From the NCBI RefSeq assembly GCF_029784155.1, contig NC_073691.1, forward strand, positions 24,349,639 to 24,413,638: DNA of 64,000 nucleotides, written 5' to 3'. The stretch comes from Uranotaenia lowii (lineage: Eukaryota > Arthropoda > Insecta > Diptera > Culicidae). The position numbers were made by a program, and so were the translations under genes. Below the pieces are notes generated by a model. That model was not told the origin of the DNA, ran no database searches, and worked only from the letters and a program-made list of their open reading frames with translations. This document shows positions 46,601 through 58,988 of the stretch, in pieces. The number at the start of each line of letters is the position of its first letter. Positions within the stretch are counted from its first letter, which is position 1.

Positions 46601-48655
46601 GTAAACCTACAGGTAAAGCAAGGCTTACTCATTCCAAACGGTTGATAACTAAATTTCCGGTTCGACTTTCAGGAAAGCTGAAAAATCCTGTTCTGACTAT
46701 GGTCCTTCGAACCGGTTTTCAAAAGCTGAAAAAAATTCTACAGAAATCTTTGAAATTTTAGATTTCAAATCAAAATAGATCCAGTTCAATAATGAGATTT
46801 ATTTTAACAATTTCTTTATTTGAAACGGCTTATACCGAGATTTTTATTCTAAAAAAGGTACGATGTTTTTTCAATCGATGATTGTTAGTTAAGTTTGAAA
46901 AGGTGAACGTTTTCATTTGAAACAAATTGGATTTTTTGCAATCCTCCAATTAAAAAAACTATGACCAACACAAATAATGTAGGCAGACACCCAAGAAAAA
47001 CCCCAACAGGGGAAAAAAAAAGCCAAAACGATTGAGCCCACAACATGTCAAGACCTCCCGGGTCAAATCAATCTGACAGCGGACATTAAACACCGGTAGC
47101 TCTTCTGGGTTCACCACCAATCTTCGAGACACAGAAAAGGATATAGACAGTTAGGAGAGTTGATCAAACCAGTGCAGTGGCAGTGATGGGACCTAGACCA
47201 GCAATTTGACCCTCATCAACTTACGTAGCTCAGCAGATTTCGAAATGAAGCTACATTGTCGACCAACACCCGACAAATCTTCCCAGTCATCAACCAAGAA
47301 TTAGAAGCTGTTTGCTGGTGGAGTCTGTGATGGACTTGAGAACAAAAAATTCGATGATGTCAAAAAGTTTAACCCTGATCTGGTTGGAATTGACACACGT
47401 TCCCTGGTCTGGTTGTGGTTTGCCCAAAAAAAAAATGTCAAGAATCTGAAGTTTATTAATTTTTTGCCTCCTGCCTTCGAGTATTCCAGATATTGACCTC
47501 AGAGTGCCGATGAACTAAACTAATCCGTCTCCGAGTTTTTTTTTTTATCAAAAATTTGTAACTGCACCGATGAAGTTTTTAACAACCCACCAACGAAGTT
47601 GGTTGGAACTAACGAACAGAAGATAGAAGCAACAAAAGAAAAAAAAACTAAAGAGGTAATTTTTGTCGGTAGCTACCGTCTCTCTGGTCAAATATTGGTT
47701 TTTCTGATTTTAACCTTCTTCGGAAGATTGAGGGTGGAATCCGTTTTTCGGGGCACGGCTTTGTTTTTAGATGTTTAGAGCCCCTGGAAACGTCGAAAAT
47801 GTGCCGCTGCTGCTGCTGGTGAGAATATTTCCAACAGATTTCAATTCCGGTGGCATTTCTTTCGAATCTAGCCTGAAGTTGAAATGAAGAAAAAACAAAG
47901 TAGGCGCTGGAACAAATTAAAAATTTGTTGTGTGCCAAAGCGTTGTGCATTGCTTTAGCTTCAGCTGAAAATCATCAGTTTGGAACAAGAAGGTCGTTAT
48001 TGTAGCTGGATCCGGTTCGAAGGACCTCGAAGAAGTCTCGTTAAATCCGGGTTAAGGGACCGCGATCAGCATTGTTTTAAAACACTGATGGTTTTTTTTG
48101 TTTGAGTTCTGTTTGGAAGTTACCAGTATCTGGATGACAAAATACTGTAACGATTGTACACTTGTTTTTTTTAATGCATTGTATTTTGAGTGTTTTTTTT
48201 AGTTTCCGGCGACAGCAATCGTTAATTTATAGATTGTCTAAAAGAATTTTGTGACAGTACGAAATCGTGTTGTTTTTGAGATTCCGGACCGATCACCCGT
48301 CAATCGAACGAAAATCGGACTAAGTTTCTAGTTGGGATATTGACTTGACTCGATGATGTAAACACAAATATGTGGACGAAGATAAATTAGATTCGTGAAG
48401 AGAAACAAATTTGGATGTAATGATTGCGAAGTTTTGATAGTTTCGAGCAAAATCCCCGAAAATAGTTGCAGATCCAACGAAGGATATCTACTAAAAACTA
48501 GTGTGTGAGATTTGACGTAGAAATTGCAGAGAAATATCAGTGCTGGTGTTTAGAACTTCTTCTGGATGATTCTTCCCTATACTTTTCGGATTTGAAGAAC
48601 ATTTGATTTGAAGAAGACGATGTAAGTGGTGGTATTGTGCATTTAAAACAAATGT

Positions 48656-48770
48656 TGAAAAACATCGCTGGTTAATTGAAAGCAGAACACTGACTTCGGA
48701 CAATCTATTATCTAATTTTTCTTTGAAATTCGGAAGTCCGGGATTCCGGAGTAAAATTTATTGGTAAAAT
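48656..48770 (+). repeat. Repeat R1, degraded copy
   Basis: Contains AAACATCGCTGGTTAATTG, GACTTCGGACAATCTA and GGAGTAAAATTTATTGG, aligned to R1 with several changes. It lies about 120 bases upstream of the candidate microexon. Confidence 0.65.
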
Positions 48771-48894
48771 TCGTTTTACCAAAACAAAACATCATATTAG
48801 TTGGATGATTTTGACAATCTGTTATTCGATAACGAAATTTAAAAAAAATAATTTGTACCATTCTAATATAGAGTCTTCCTTTCTATATCCACAG

Positions 48895-48918
48895 AAACGG
48901 CGTGGAATGGCAATCCAG
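48895..48918 (+). CDS. Candidate 24-nt microexon of gene B
   Basis: Flanked by TTCTATATCCACAG on the left and GTAAGTTTTCTTT on the right, both strong splice signals. It is 24 nt, a multiple of three. Joined to the exon ending at 43879, the split codon gives ..MES|E followed by TAWNGNP, open with no stop, and the phase entering equals the phase leaving, so inclusion or skipping keeps the frame. This is a prediction from splice sites and phase only. The exon after it was not identified with confidence. Confidence 0.5.
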
Positions 48919-50519
48919 GTAAGTTTTCTTTAAATCATCTACGTATCGAAATTCTATTGAACTTATCATTTTTATCAACAGCAAAAAATTACTTTTATAG
49001 ATTTTAATCACAGTTCGCCGTTTTTACACGCTGTTACCTGAGTTGTTACAAATGTTGAGTAATGACAAACCCAAATTAATTTTTGGGTACAATATTAAGT
49101 TTTTGGGGCTGAATCTCGGAAGGTACTTTTGAATGAGATATGTTACAAACTTGAGCAAACACAACAGACGCAAACAGACGAGTAAAATTACGGTAGCCTT
49201 ACCGAAATTAACAAATTCCTTTACCCGGTCGAGGGACTGCTATTTTTTAATCAGCTTCAGTGCCCCGAGAAGCCCACAAACGGTCAGTCTATTCGTGTCC
49301 TAAACACACATACATCATCGTAGTATTTACTGACCGGAGGATTCGTCCTGTAAACATACCATGGATTTATTTCTTACACCAAGCCGAAGCAACAGTACTT
49401 CGATGGTCAAACTTTAAAAAAGCTGCGACCTTGGTCGGCTATCTGTCCAATTTTCCCGGGACCCGATTTGATTCTTCTCTCTCTTTCTAGTTTTTTTTTT
49501 TATTTTTGTTATTGCTTCCTCTAACACCGCGAGACCGGTTTGTTTACAAGCGAATAGAGTAGCCTCTCGTTTTCCGCATTTTTACTAGATTGATGCTTGG
49601 ATTGGATTCTTCTTTTCATCAACTCGAAAGAAGAAGCTGTGCGTTCATCCATCCTTGGTCCTAGGATCTATAGTAGGACCAAGGCTACTCGCTGAACCAG
49701 AAACCCGACTTTGGCGTTGTTCCGTTCATGCGCATCATCGTCTTTTTCTTCCTTCAACACCAATACAAGCAAACGGAATCTAGAAGAAAGTAGTGCAAAA
49801 CCACCCATCGTAGTAGCTCGGTTCCGTTCCATTTTTTTTAGATTTTGTTGATGATCCCAGTAAGAAAATTATGATGGCTGACTACGCTTCATCAGCCGAC
49901 CAAACGACCGACACAGTCAAAAAACGACAAACCATCCGATTGCTTAGATTGAATTGGATCGATGAAGACGATGACGCCGAAAGGTCTCGGTTTGTTGTTG
50001 TTACTGTTTCTGCTGCCTTCTGAATTGTTGTGAATGTGTTTGACGTTTTGGGAAAAACCGTGGGCTAAAGTTCAACAACTTTTGCTACAAATTTTCCTTT
50101 TTTATCGATGCCTTTCTTCCTGATTTTACTATAGCATCAATTCGAAGAAGGAAGTTTACGTTTCGATAGTGTGTAAGCTTCCTAGGCTCTCGTAAAAGTT
50201 TCTTTTTCCTCTGGGGAGAAGAATTTCCGGATGCTGGCATCCCCTCTCCGTAACGTTCCCCATCAGTGAATACCACAGAAAGAGATAGAACAGCGAAGGA
50301 ACATCAACAAGAAGCAAACGATGGCGCTAGGTTCAAATAAATTATTTGCCCGGTTCGGTAATGGCTTTTATCGATTTTTCGTTCGCTTTTTAGGAGCTGG
50401 GTTTTCAAATGGAAAATCGTTAGAAGTTTGCATACTGGCACATTCCCGACAGCGAGCCCCATTTTTGTGGGATGAAGTATGTCGTTGAGGGTTGTTGCCT
50501 TGTAACCTATTTTTTAAGA
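48919..50519 (+). other. Intron-like stretch of gene B
   Basis: Non-coding, with GC-richer patches (49.2-50.3 kb). No exon recognised. ORFs at 49260-49490 and 50085-50276 have no clear coding character. Confidence 0.35.
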
Positions 50520-53500
50520 AGGAAAAAATATAGAGTAGAACGGAGTCAGCGCCAGGCGAATGGTTTTACCGACGCTTTTAACTGGATTTGGTTTTTTTTA
50601 TTGAAATTTCGGTAAAAGTCCGATCAAGTTCAGTATATTCTTATTCTAAATTTATTGTACGGCAATGACAAAAAACAAACAAAAAAGTTATCATATTTTT
50701 TTCTCTAAATAATGCAAAATTTCGGTGAAATTGATGGTCACATTCAGTAAAATTCATCTTTTCAAATTTTATTGTTTAAGGATCGGCAAATCTTACTAAC
50801 TCTCGTCGGTGTTCTTTCTTAATCGTATTGTTTAATCATTGTCCGGCAATGAAAAAAAAATGCACAAAATTAAGTCATCGTAGGTTTTTCACAAAATCCA
50901 TCGGAATCTCGGTAAAATCGTAGATTACTTGCGGTAAAGTTCATCTTTTCGTGATTTATCGTTTCAGGATCGGCAAATCGTACTAACTCTTGTCGGTATT
51001 CCATCTTATGTTGGATATTGGATAAAATTGGGCTATGCTCATATTTTATTTTATAACATTGTCAATGAAGCTTGATTCGGTAAAATTTACTTTTTTTTTC
51101 GGCAAAACTTACTTTTTTTTCTAACCAAATCTAATCAAACCAGCGCATAACCAGAAAATCTAACTTTTCTTGGTGATTAACCACACACATCATTCTTCCA
51201 GTTTAAGTTGGATAAAAAATCTGTCAAAAATAACTAAACAAAATGAGACAGCTCCACGCTGTTCTGTCTATTCTACCTAAGTATTTATTGCTGGGTTTAA
51301 TAAATTAAAAACTTTTTTTTTCGTATTTTTTTTTATTAAATTTGTCGAAATTTCTCGAACTAATCAATTGATAAATTTGAAGAACACTTTCGGTAAATTG
51401 AACTTTTTTCAATCGGTAAATTGCACTTTTTTCAATTCAGTAGATTTCTTTCCTCTTTGACAACGATGGTAAAACAAAATCAGTGCCATGCTATGTAGAT
51501 GTTTTACCGACATCTTTTGCTGAGTTCGGTAACATTAAACATTCGATTTTTTGGTTAAAAAAATATTTTGAAACAAACCAGTAAGACATGCGTCTCGAAA
51601 CCTCGGTTAAATCGGGTGACATTTTCGGGCAAATGATTTTTTCTACAGTAATCAGTCAAACAAGGCTCGGCAAGTCCAATAATCCTAATCATTTCTTCAC
51701 CCTCAATTGGAAGAAAGCTAAAAAATAAATTCATTCCTCATCCTTTACCTATTTTTCCAATATTTATAATCAAAATGATCGGTAAGTTGAGACAATGTCA
51801 GCCTGATGTTTTACCGACGTTACATTTCGAGGTGGAAAAAAAACGGAAATTAACTTTTTTTTTTGATAAATTTGATTTTCTATATTTAGTCGACATTTTT
51901 TCGAAATCTCGATAGAATCGAAAAACACTTCCAGAAAACAAAACTTTTAATTAAAGCTCAAATTTTAACTTGAGCTGACAGAAATCAGTGAACAGTGACA
52001 GAAAGTCACCGTTGGTTTCTTACATACTTTTGAACATAGGAGACAAAAATAATCGATTGCTCTTCTCTTGTATAAGTGAAATTTTTGCTCTCCATTGGTA
52101 AATTCAATAATTATCATCACACTTCGATCTCTTGTTGAAAGATAACTGTCAAAAACATTTGTTTCGAATCTTTCTTTTATACAATCCTCGGTAAAAAAAA
52201 CTCGGTAAATTTGATTCTGGATCAAGTTTTCTGCTAATTTTGGTTAAACTAAACATTATCTCTCTGTCGGTAAATCGTCTTTTTTATGAAAGCAATTGAA
52301 AATTTCTCGAAACATTGCTTAAATCGAAAAACAAATTCGGTTTACTCACTTTTTTACCGTGGTTGGTGATTGGTCGATTTAGGGCGGTAAATTCAATTGA
52401 TGTTCTACCGACAAGTTAAGCTAGGTTCGGTAAAAATGCAAGACTTAAATTTTGTTCGGTAAAATTATTTTTGTTAACAAAAGAAATCGGGGACAACTTT
52501 CAGAAACATCATCTTTCCAAAATTTTCGATCGATTCGAGTTCGGTAAATCCATTTCAATCTCATCATTCTTTCACCTTAAGTTGAGAGTTAAGAAAAGTC
52601 TCAAAAATCAAGTCGCTTCCACCAGTGTTGGGCCGCCGGTTCTTTCTCGGGTCCCGGGCTATCAGGTTACATTTGTTTTGATTCGACTTTACCGAGATTG
52701 TCGGACCGAGTTTTTTTTCCTTTTTTTTTCGTCTTCTCGTCTTGAACCTGTCAAACCGAGACCGAAGAAAACATCATCTTCGTGATCGATCGATGGACAA
52801 TGAGACGCCGCGCAGGGGCAGCAGCAGCATCTCGTTTTACACATTCTTAACAAAATTCTGGGACTTGGCCGAGAAGGGAAAAGAAACTGAGCTGATTGAT
52901 TTTGAAAAGTTGATTAGCTACCGGGCAAGCCGGGTTTTTGGATCGAGAGGAATTTGGCTACCGGTTGTTTGTCCTATAGGGTTTGGTTTTTGCTGTCATT
53001 TTTTGTTTGTTTCTTGTTTCAATCGCAGCAGGTTTTGAAAGCAAAGTTATGTTGCCCCCATGGCACGGCTTGCTGCGTGTTTGCAAATTACTCGGCTGAT
53101 TGAAGATTACAGCTTTGACGATTTGTTGTAGTAGCGATGATTTTTTTTTCGTTCTGTTTTACCGATTGATTTGTTTCGTTTGCGGCTTCGGATTTACCGA
53201 GCCCGAACTGTTTCGATTCGCGCTTTTGTTGATCACAAAATCTGCACTCAAGTGTGTGCTGTTGCTGATTCGGTTGATTGACTTTCCACACAAGCCGAGT
53301 GCATCCTTTCGAACCGCAAAATCTCTTTTTACCCGCAGGAATTGCCGAACAACAAGAAAGGATTGCATCCTTCTCAAGTTTCTTCAATTACTCCCGCCCT
53401 ATACGACGATCAAAGGTATGTTTTCCCTTTTAGCTCAACCGAAGAAAGATAAAATAATTCTTTCGATTTTCCCAAAACCTCGAAAAATATGATCCCAACA

Positions 53501-53620
53501 ATCGAGAAACAATAACCCGAACGAAATTCCCGACGGAGCTCATACAGAAGAAGAAAATCTGTTACGATTTAGAAATTTACCGACGAAAACGTTGAAGATG
53601 ATTTTTTACCGACACGACGA
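50520..53620 (+). repeat. Field of dispersed CGGTAAA / TTTACCG motifs
   Basis: Around thirty occurrences of TCGGTAAA or TTTTACCGA and close variants lie in 3.1 kb (for example near 50570, 50601, 50892, 51077, 51379, 51401, 51496, 51787, 52193, 52257, 52417, 52445, 52528, 53568). Spacing is irregular and most are on the plus strand. Nothing comparable is seen elsewhere in the window. It may be a decayed tandem repeat or an array of binding sites. Confidence 0.5.
53339..53415 (+). CDS. Possible internal exon of gene B, weak
   Basis: CTCTTTTTACCCGCAG|GAATTG on the left and CAAAG|GTATGT on the right are good splice sites bounding 77 nt. All three frames are open inside. Entered in phase 1 from the microexon it would read GIAEQQERIASFSSFF and beyond. 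No family match is recognised, and the surrounding sequence also looks UTR-like. Confidence 0.25.
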
Positions 53621-53685
53621 TACGCCAAATTGCAACAAAAGCCTACTCCGCTTGGAACCGATTCCGGCTTTTCGGCACAGCCAGC

Positions 53686-56600
53686 CAGCGGTGTCATATA
53701 TACAGATTTTTCTGTATTATACAGATTTTTCAACGTCAATACAGATAAGATACAGATACAGATTTTTATACAGATTTTTGAACATTAATACAGATTTATA
53801 CAGATTTTTTAGAAAATTTAAATCAATTGTTGATGAAACGGTTTCCACGGGCTAACTGAGCTAAATCTTTTTAAACCTTTATCTTTCGAACTGCAGTATA
53901 CCGCAAATGCTTACAATAGCACATATAATTTTTCCTATGTGTTTCTTAGACGAAACTTTTCATAGTTAGTCCTAAATGTGCTAAGGATTTAAAAATTAGA
54001 TTTACAATTTTTATCGATAACACATGGCAGAAAATTTTAAGCAATATAAGAGTAATATACGCTCTTATTTTAGATACAAATACCAAAAATAGGTTAAAAA
54101 TGCATTCAATAAACTTATGCGCTGGCAAAACTACATGACAAAGATATACAAATCTTGGCTCCTTAAAGCCTAAAGGTATAAGCCGTTTCAAATAAAGATG
54201 TTACAAAAAAAAAAGATATAAAATAAATTGTTTCAATTTCGTTATCGACTTTCTCGAGGACCGCGAGTAATTTTGACTTTGGGGGAAAAAGTGATAAAAG
54301 TATTCGTTTTGTCAGTTTTGTTCCAATACAACAAAAAATGGAAATTTGGAACTAAATTTAATGAACAAAATAAATCTTTCATATTTCTTGAGGCACCAGT
54401 CAAAACGTTTTGTAGACTTCAGCAAGGTTGGGAAATAAGGTTTATTATTTAGCTATTATTTGAGTTTTTAAAGAGTTGTGATTCTGAAACTAAAATATAT
54501 AAGCAAGATTGATTGAATGAAAGACAACAGAAAAGTTTAAAATCTGTTGTACGTATTCATGTAGGTTTATTTTTAAGTTTTAAAATAAAATATTAAAATT
54601 TCTTTTTGAAATTGATTGATTTGAATTTAGGAACCCAAAATCTACCAAAATCAATTGAGTATTAAAACATAGGAAACATATATGACTTTCCCTTGTGTAA
54701 CTTTCAATCGTAACATGAATTCAATTTTCGTACTTAAATATACATTTTTGAATTTTAAGATTTTAGAAATAAGGTTGGGAAAATTTAGAAAACAGAAATG
54801 AGATTCTGAATTCAGAATAACATTCATAATTATATGGTTAATTTTTTAGAATTATAACTCAAAATCATTGAGCTAAATCTTAAGCATTTTGCCTTCCGAT
54901 TGAGACAATTAAAACATAGTTTAAAAGTTTTCTGTAATAAAATGAAAAGATGCTCTACAAAATGCTGTTCAAATGTGACAAACTTTTAAAATTTGTCCTA
55001 AGGTTGTTAGGTTGCGGCCAACAAAAGTGCATGTTTTCATCTGGCGTGAGTTAATAAGCCTTTAGTAATAATTTTATATCTAATGAAAAAAAAACTGAGC
55101 AATCTTGATCAGAGATGAGCAATTCGCGGCCCTCGAGACCCTAATGTGCGGCCCGCTAAGCCTTTCCGAATTGAATTGTTTTCGTAATTTTTGCCTGCGG
55201 TAGTTCGTTAGATATCATAAAATACCATCCAATAAACCAGAAATAGTTGATACGGCGATGACTTGTTTAAATATGTAATTTACGTGTTTCTGTTTGCATT
55301 TATCCCTCAATCATTCATATTGGGGACTTTTTTCCAGAAATGTAACATTCAATGTGTTTTTCAAAGGGTCCTAATTTTTCTTGAGCGTTTTTAAATTCAA
55401 AATCGGCAATCGCAAATTTAAAAAAATCGGAAGAATATTTATGAGCACATAATGATGATTTTCATATTTTTGTCAAAGATAAAGTTGTATGATAAATTAA
55501 CTCAGCAGAATTTTTTTTTTGAAAACGTTATTATTTTATCAAATTGGAAAAAATGCTAATTTTGTTAGTAATTGAATTAAAACTCAGCATGGAAAGTGCC
55601 GGAAAAAAAAATTACATTCATGATAAAACCCTGTATTTTAATTTTGTATTTGATTCAAAAAATCTGTGGAAATGTTGATGTTGAATCTACCAAATGTTGA
55701 CAAATTCAGTCTTTCCACTTGGTAAATAACAATTCATATTCGAAACGTTAAGATATTTTCTTCAACAGGCCTTCGAAATCTTTTCCCAGTAGCACTAAAG
55801 ATTAATTATTAAAATCTATTAAAAATGCTTAAAAACAATAAAGAATGTAGACTCTCCTAAAATTTGCCAGGGGATCTGTGAAATTTTTGTTATTCCCAGG
55901 ATTTCAGCAAATTTGGTTGGCAAGTTATATTAAAAATGTTTTTCGCGAATTGCAGGAAAAAAATATCAGGGCTTCGTATGGCCAATTTAAACTGTGGATT
56001 TTTTTTGGAAATACGTACAGAAAACCGAGATTTAGATCAGTGAGTTTGAACCACAAAAATAAAAAAAAATATATCTCTAGTTTTTTAGTTATTGCTGTGA
56101 TATAGATACATAGCTCCAGAAGACTTAAAGAAAGTAATGAGTAGATACCGCCAGTTAAGATAAAAATGATTATTATATGGAAAGGCGTTAAACGTGTTTG
56201 TGCATCGTACGTTTTTAAGGAAAAATGTGATGCAAATGATGTCTATGTTTGGAAGAACGAATGTTTGCGAAGAAGTTAAAGTTAATTGAAAAACTACATT
56301 TTCAAAGATTTAAAATAAATGATTTGAAATCAAAAAATCGCAATAAATTTGAAATTATTACGATTTAACTTTTTATTATTTAGCTAATGTTTTTGTTATT
56401 ATCTATAGAGTTCGATAAATGATTAATGGGTTTTATTTCATATTAGTGCGGCCCGCCGAGAATATTTTGAAATAAAACTGGTTCAAAAGGTTTCTCGCCC
56501 CTGCTCTAGATAAAGTTCAATTAATGAAATAAATTGTCAATTTGTGAATAGTGAATACGTTAAAACCAACAAAACTGATTTCCAAATAGCATATTAGGCG

Positions 56601-56723
56601 ATAAGCTTACATAAAAAACAATGATATAAGTTTTTGGTCGATAAAGTTCAATCAAATACAGATAAATACAGATTTTTTCATGAGGCTGATACAGATTTTT
56701 TAAAAAACCATCTGACAACCCTG
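53686..56723. mobile_element. hAT-like element, 3038 bp
   Basis: A perfect 8-bp target duplication, CAGCCAGC, flanks it (53678-53685 and 56724-56731). The ends are CAGCGGTGTCATATATACAG and, on the opposite strand, CAGGGTTGTCAGATGG, a degenerate inverted repeat. Many ATACAGATTTTT motifs lie near both ends but in direct orientation. No transposase ORF was found, so it is non-autonomous. It is enlarged by a second hAT-like insertion at 55110-56503. Confidence 0.8.
55110..56503. mobile_element. Nested hAT-like element, 1394 bp
   Basis: Left end CAGAGATGAGCAATTCGCGG, right end (complement) CAGGGGCGAGAAACCTTTTG. Subterminal GCGGCCCG motifs are on both sides. The flanks ATCTTGAT (55102-55109) and CTCTAGAT (56504-56511) agree at 6 of 8 positions. 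It has no convincing transposase; the ORF at 55878-56105 is unremarkable. Confidence 0.65.
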
Positions 56724-56731
56724 CAGCCAGC

Positions 56732-57818
56732 CCATTGTTATTCGTTGAATCGGGCCAGTGAGTTTCGGTTCAATGCATTCACGCCATCGGGTTTCGCTCG
56801 GGAAAAATTTGCTTCTGCTTCTTCGTTCGTTCGTTTTCCTCTCAACTGCGTAAAATCGGATTAAAAACTGCGGTTGAAAATTGAAATTTAATTCATTTTC
56901 CCTCGACGTCTTCTTTCATCATTCTTTTTACTCGTCCGTTGGAAGCTGTTAGGATGAAAATATGTGAACATATACAGCTAGCTCTCTGAAAATTTCGAGT
57001 CCATGTCCTCCTAGATAAGCTTAAGTTTCCTCTGTCTCTTTCCACTTTTGCTGCTTGTTCCTATTTTGTTACTGTTGTGTTTTTGTGAATTCGCCCTCTT
57101 GTTTCTTCTGTTAATTTTTGTCTGTGAAGACTGTGAGGCTTTTTCCCAAAAAAGTATCAACATCATCAACAACAACAATAGCAAAACGGCTATAGCAGCG
57201 TTTCCTTGTTTTATTTTGGCTGCCAGTGTAATCCATCCATCTGCGATCTCCTCGGTTAAAGCGATTGAAAGCCCGAGATAAGAGTCCGGATGAAAAGTTA
57301 GCAACAAAAAGTGGGGCACAGAGACCGAGCCGAGTGAATGAATGTGAGCGTTCAGAACACAGGCGAATGAATGGGAATAATTTGTATCCTTTTAAGATTA
57401 CAAATTGAAGATGGAATAGTATAGGTGTACCAAAAGTGGAAACAATTCGGAGTGAAGAGGGGTTGTTGGGTGAGTTTTTTTTCGAGGGTTTTCTAGGGCA
57501 GATTTGGCGGAATTTTTACGGAGGCATTTAAATCGTTGAAAGCTGTAAATGTTTTTACGTTTGTTGAATTATGTTGCGAGGAAAATTTTTGTCGACACAT
57601 GGGCAACTTTTTAAAACCAAATCGGTCCGAAATTGGTCCTAGTTCGGACCTTAAGTTCGGTCAGATTTCTGATTTGGTATTTATCAGACATAATGAAACA
57701 AAAAAAAAAACAAAAATAAATAAAAATTTAAACGACAGTTATTCAACGAACATTTGAAACCAATTTTGGTCTATGAAAGATATACTGCTACTGCTACTGC
57801 TTAGACATCTTTTTTTGT
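56732..57818. other. Non-coding stretch right of the hAT element
   Basis: The left 150 bases continue the sequence interrupted by the hAT insertion. ORFs at 57011-57319 and 57048-57281 overlap on opposite strands and lack conserved features. The right part (57590-57700) has TTCGGTCAGATTT and GGTCCGAAATTGG phrases that recur in the tandem duplication to its right. Confidence 0.4.
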
Positions 57819-58988
57819 TAAGTCGGTCCGAAAACGATACGAATTTGAGCTCCAAATTCGAGCCAACCTCAGTCCGAAATCAGTCGACATAAAATAGTAA
57901 TGTGTCGTCTTCTTGAATTCAACAAACAAGATTTAGTTTGAGAAATTTAGATATCTGTTCCTTCAATCGAGTTTGAATTCCTAATTCGGTCATATTCGTG
58001 ACAAAAACAGATAAAAAAGATATTAAAGGGGCTCTATAATTACACATAAATGGCCCAAAAGTGACTCTAAAGTGAAACAAATAACATAAAAAATGAAACA
58101 ATAATGACAAAAATTTTCACACAAACAACACAATAATGGAACAAAATACTACGAAAGTTTTTACTCAAATAGCACAATAATTATACAAGTATTATTCAAA
58201 TTGCATAAAAATGACATAAAAATGGTACCAAAATGATAATGACATGAAAATAACTCCGAGTTGGCATGAAAATGACAAAAAATTGCACATGAAATAGATA
58301 AAAAATGGCGCAGAAATATTTTAAAAAAATCACAACTGCTACTTAAAAAAGCTCGAAAATTACACAATAATAGCAAAAATTACGCAACAGAGGCACAAAA
58401 CACAAGGATGAAACAAGATTGAACAAATATGCCACAAAACAAACACACTAAAATTACACTAACGCAGCCACAAAAATGACAACTTTTTTGTTTTGTTAAG
58501 TCGGTCCGAAATCGATACAAATTCGAGCCGATCCCAGTACGAAATCAGTCGACATACAATAATATTTTGTCGTTCTCTTGGATTCGACAAACAAGATTTA
58601 GTTTAAGAAATTTAAATATTTGTTCATTCAACCTGGTTTGAGCTCCGAATTCGGTCAGATTCGTGACAAAATCATATAAAGAGACATAAAGTGGCTCTAA
58701 AATAATGCAAAAATTACACATGAATGGCATAAAAGTGACTTTAAAGTGGCACAAAAGATGTACAAAAAATGATAAAAAAATGACAAAATATTTCACACCA
58801 ACAACACTATAATGGAACAGAAATGTATAACGAAATCATCAAAAAAAAAAAAAAAAAATACAGCTTGAACACAAAAATGATATGAAAATAACTCCGAGTC
58901 TGCATGAAAATTACAAAAAGTTGCACATAAATTAATCGAGATAGATAAAAATAGCTCAAAACTGCACAATAATAGTAAAAAAAACACA

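Larger units (their letters stand above)
43880..48894 (+). other. Gene B intron 1, about 5.0 kb
   Basis: Lies between the donor at 43880 and the acceptor CCACAG at 48889-48894. It carries two SINEs, an R1 cluster and a repeated 18-bp motif (GGTCCTTCGAACCGGATT and variants). No further exon was recognised. The boundaries depend on the microexon call. Confidence 0.5.

Noticed and set aside
52742..53038. Frame with MDNETPRRGSSSISFYTFL
   Set aside because: It looks protein-like for about 70 residues but lacks a clear acceptor or donor in phase, then runs into a T-rich hydrophobic tail. No homologue was recognised.
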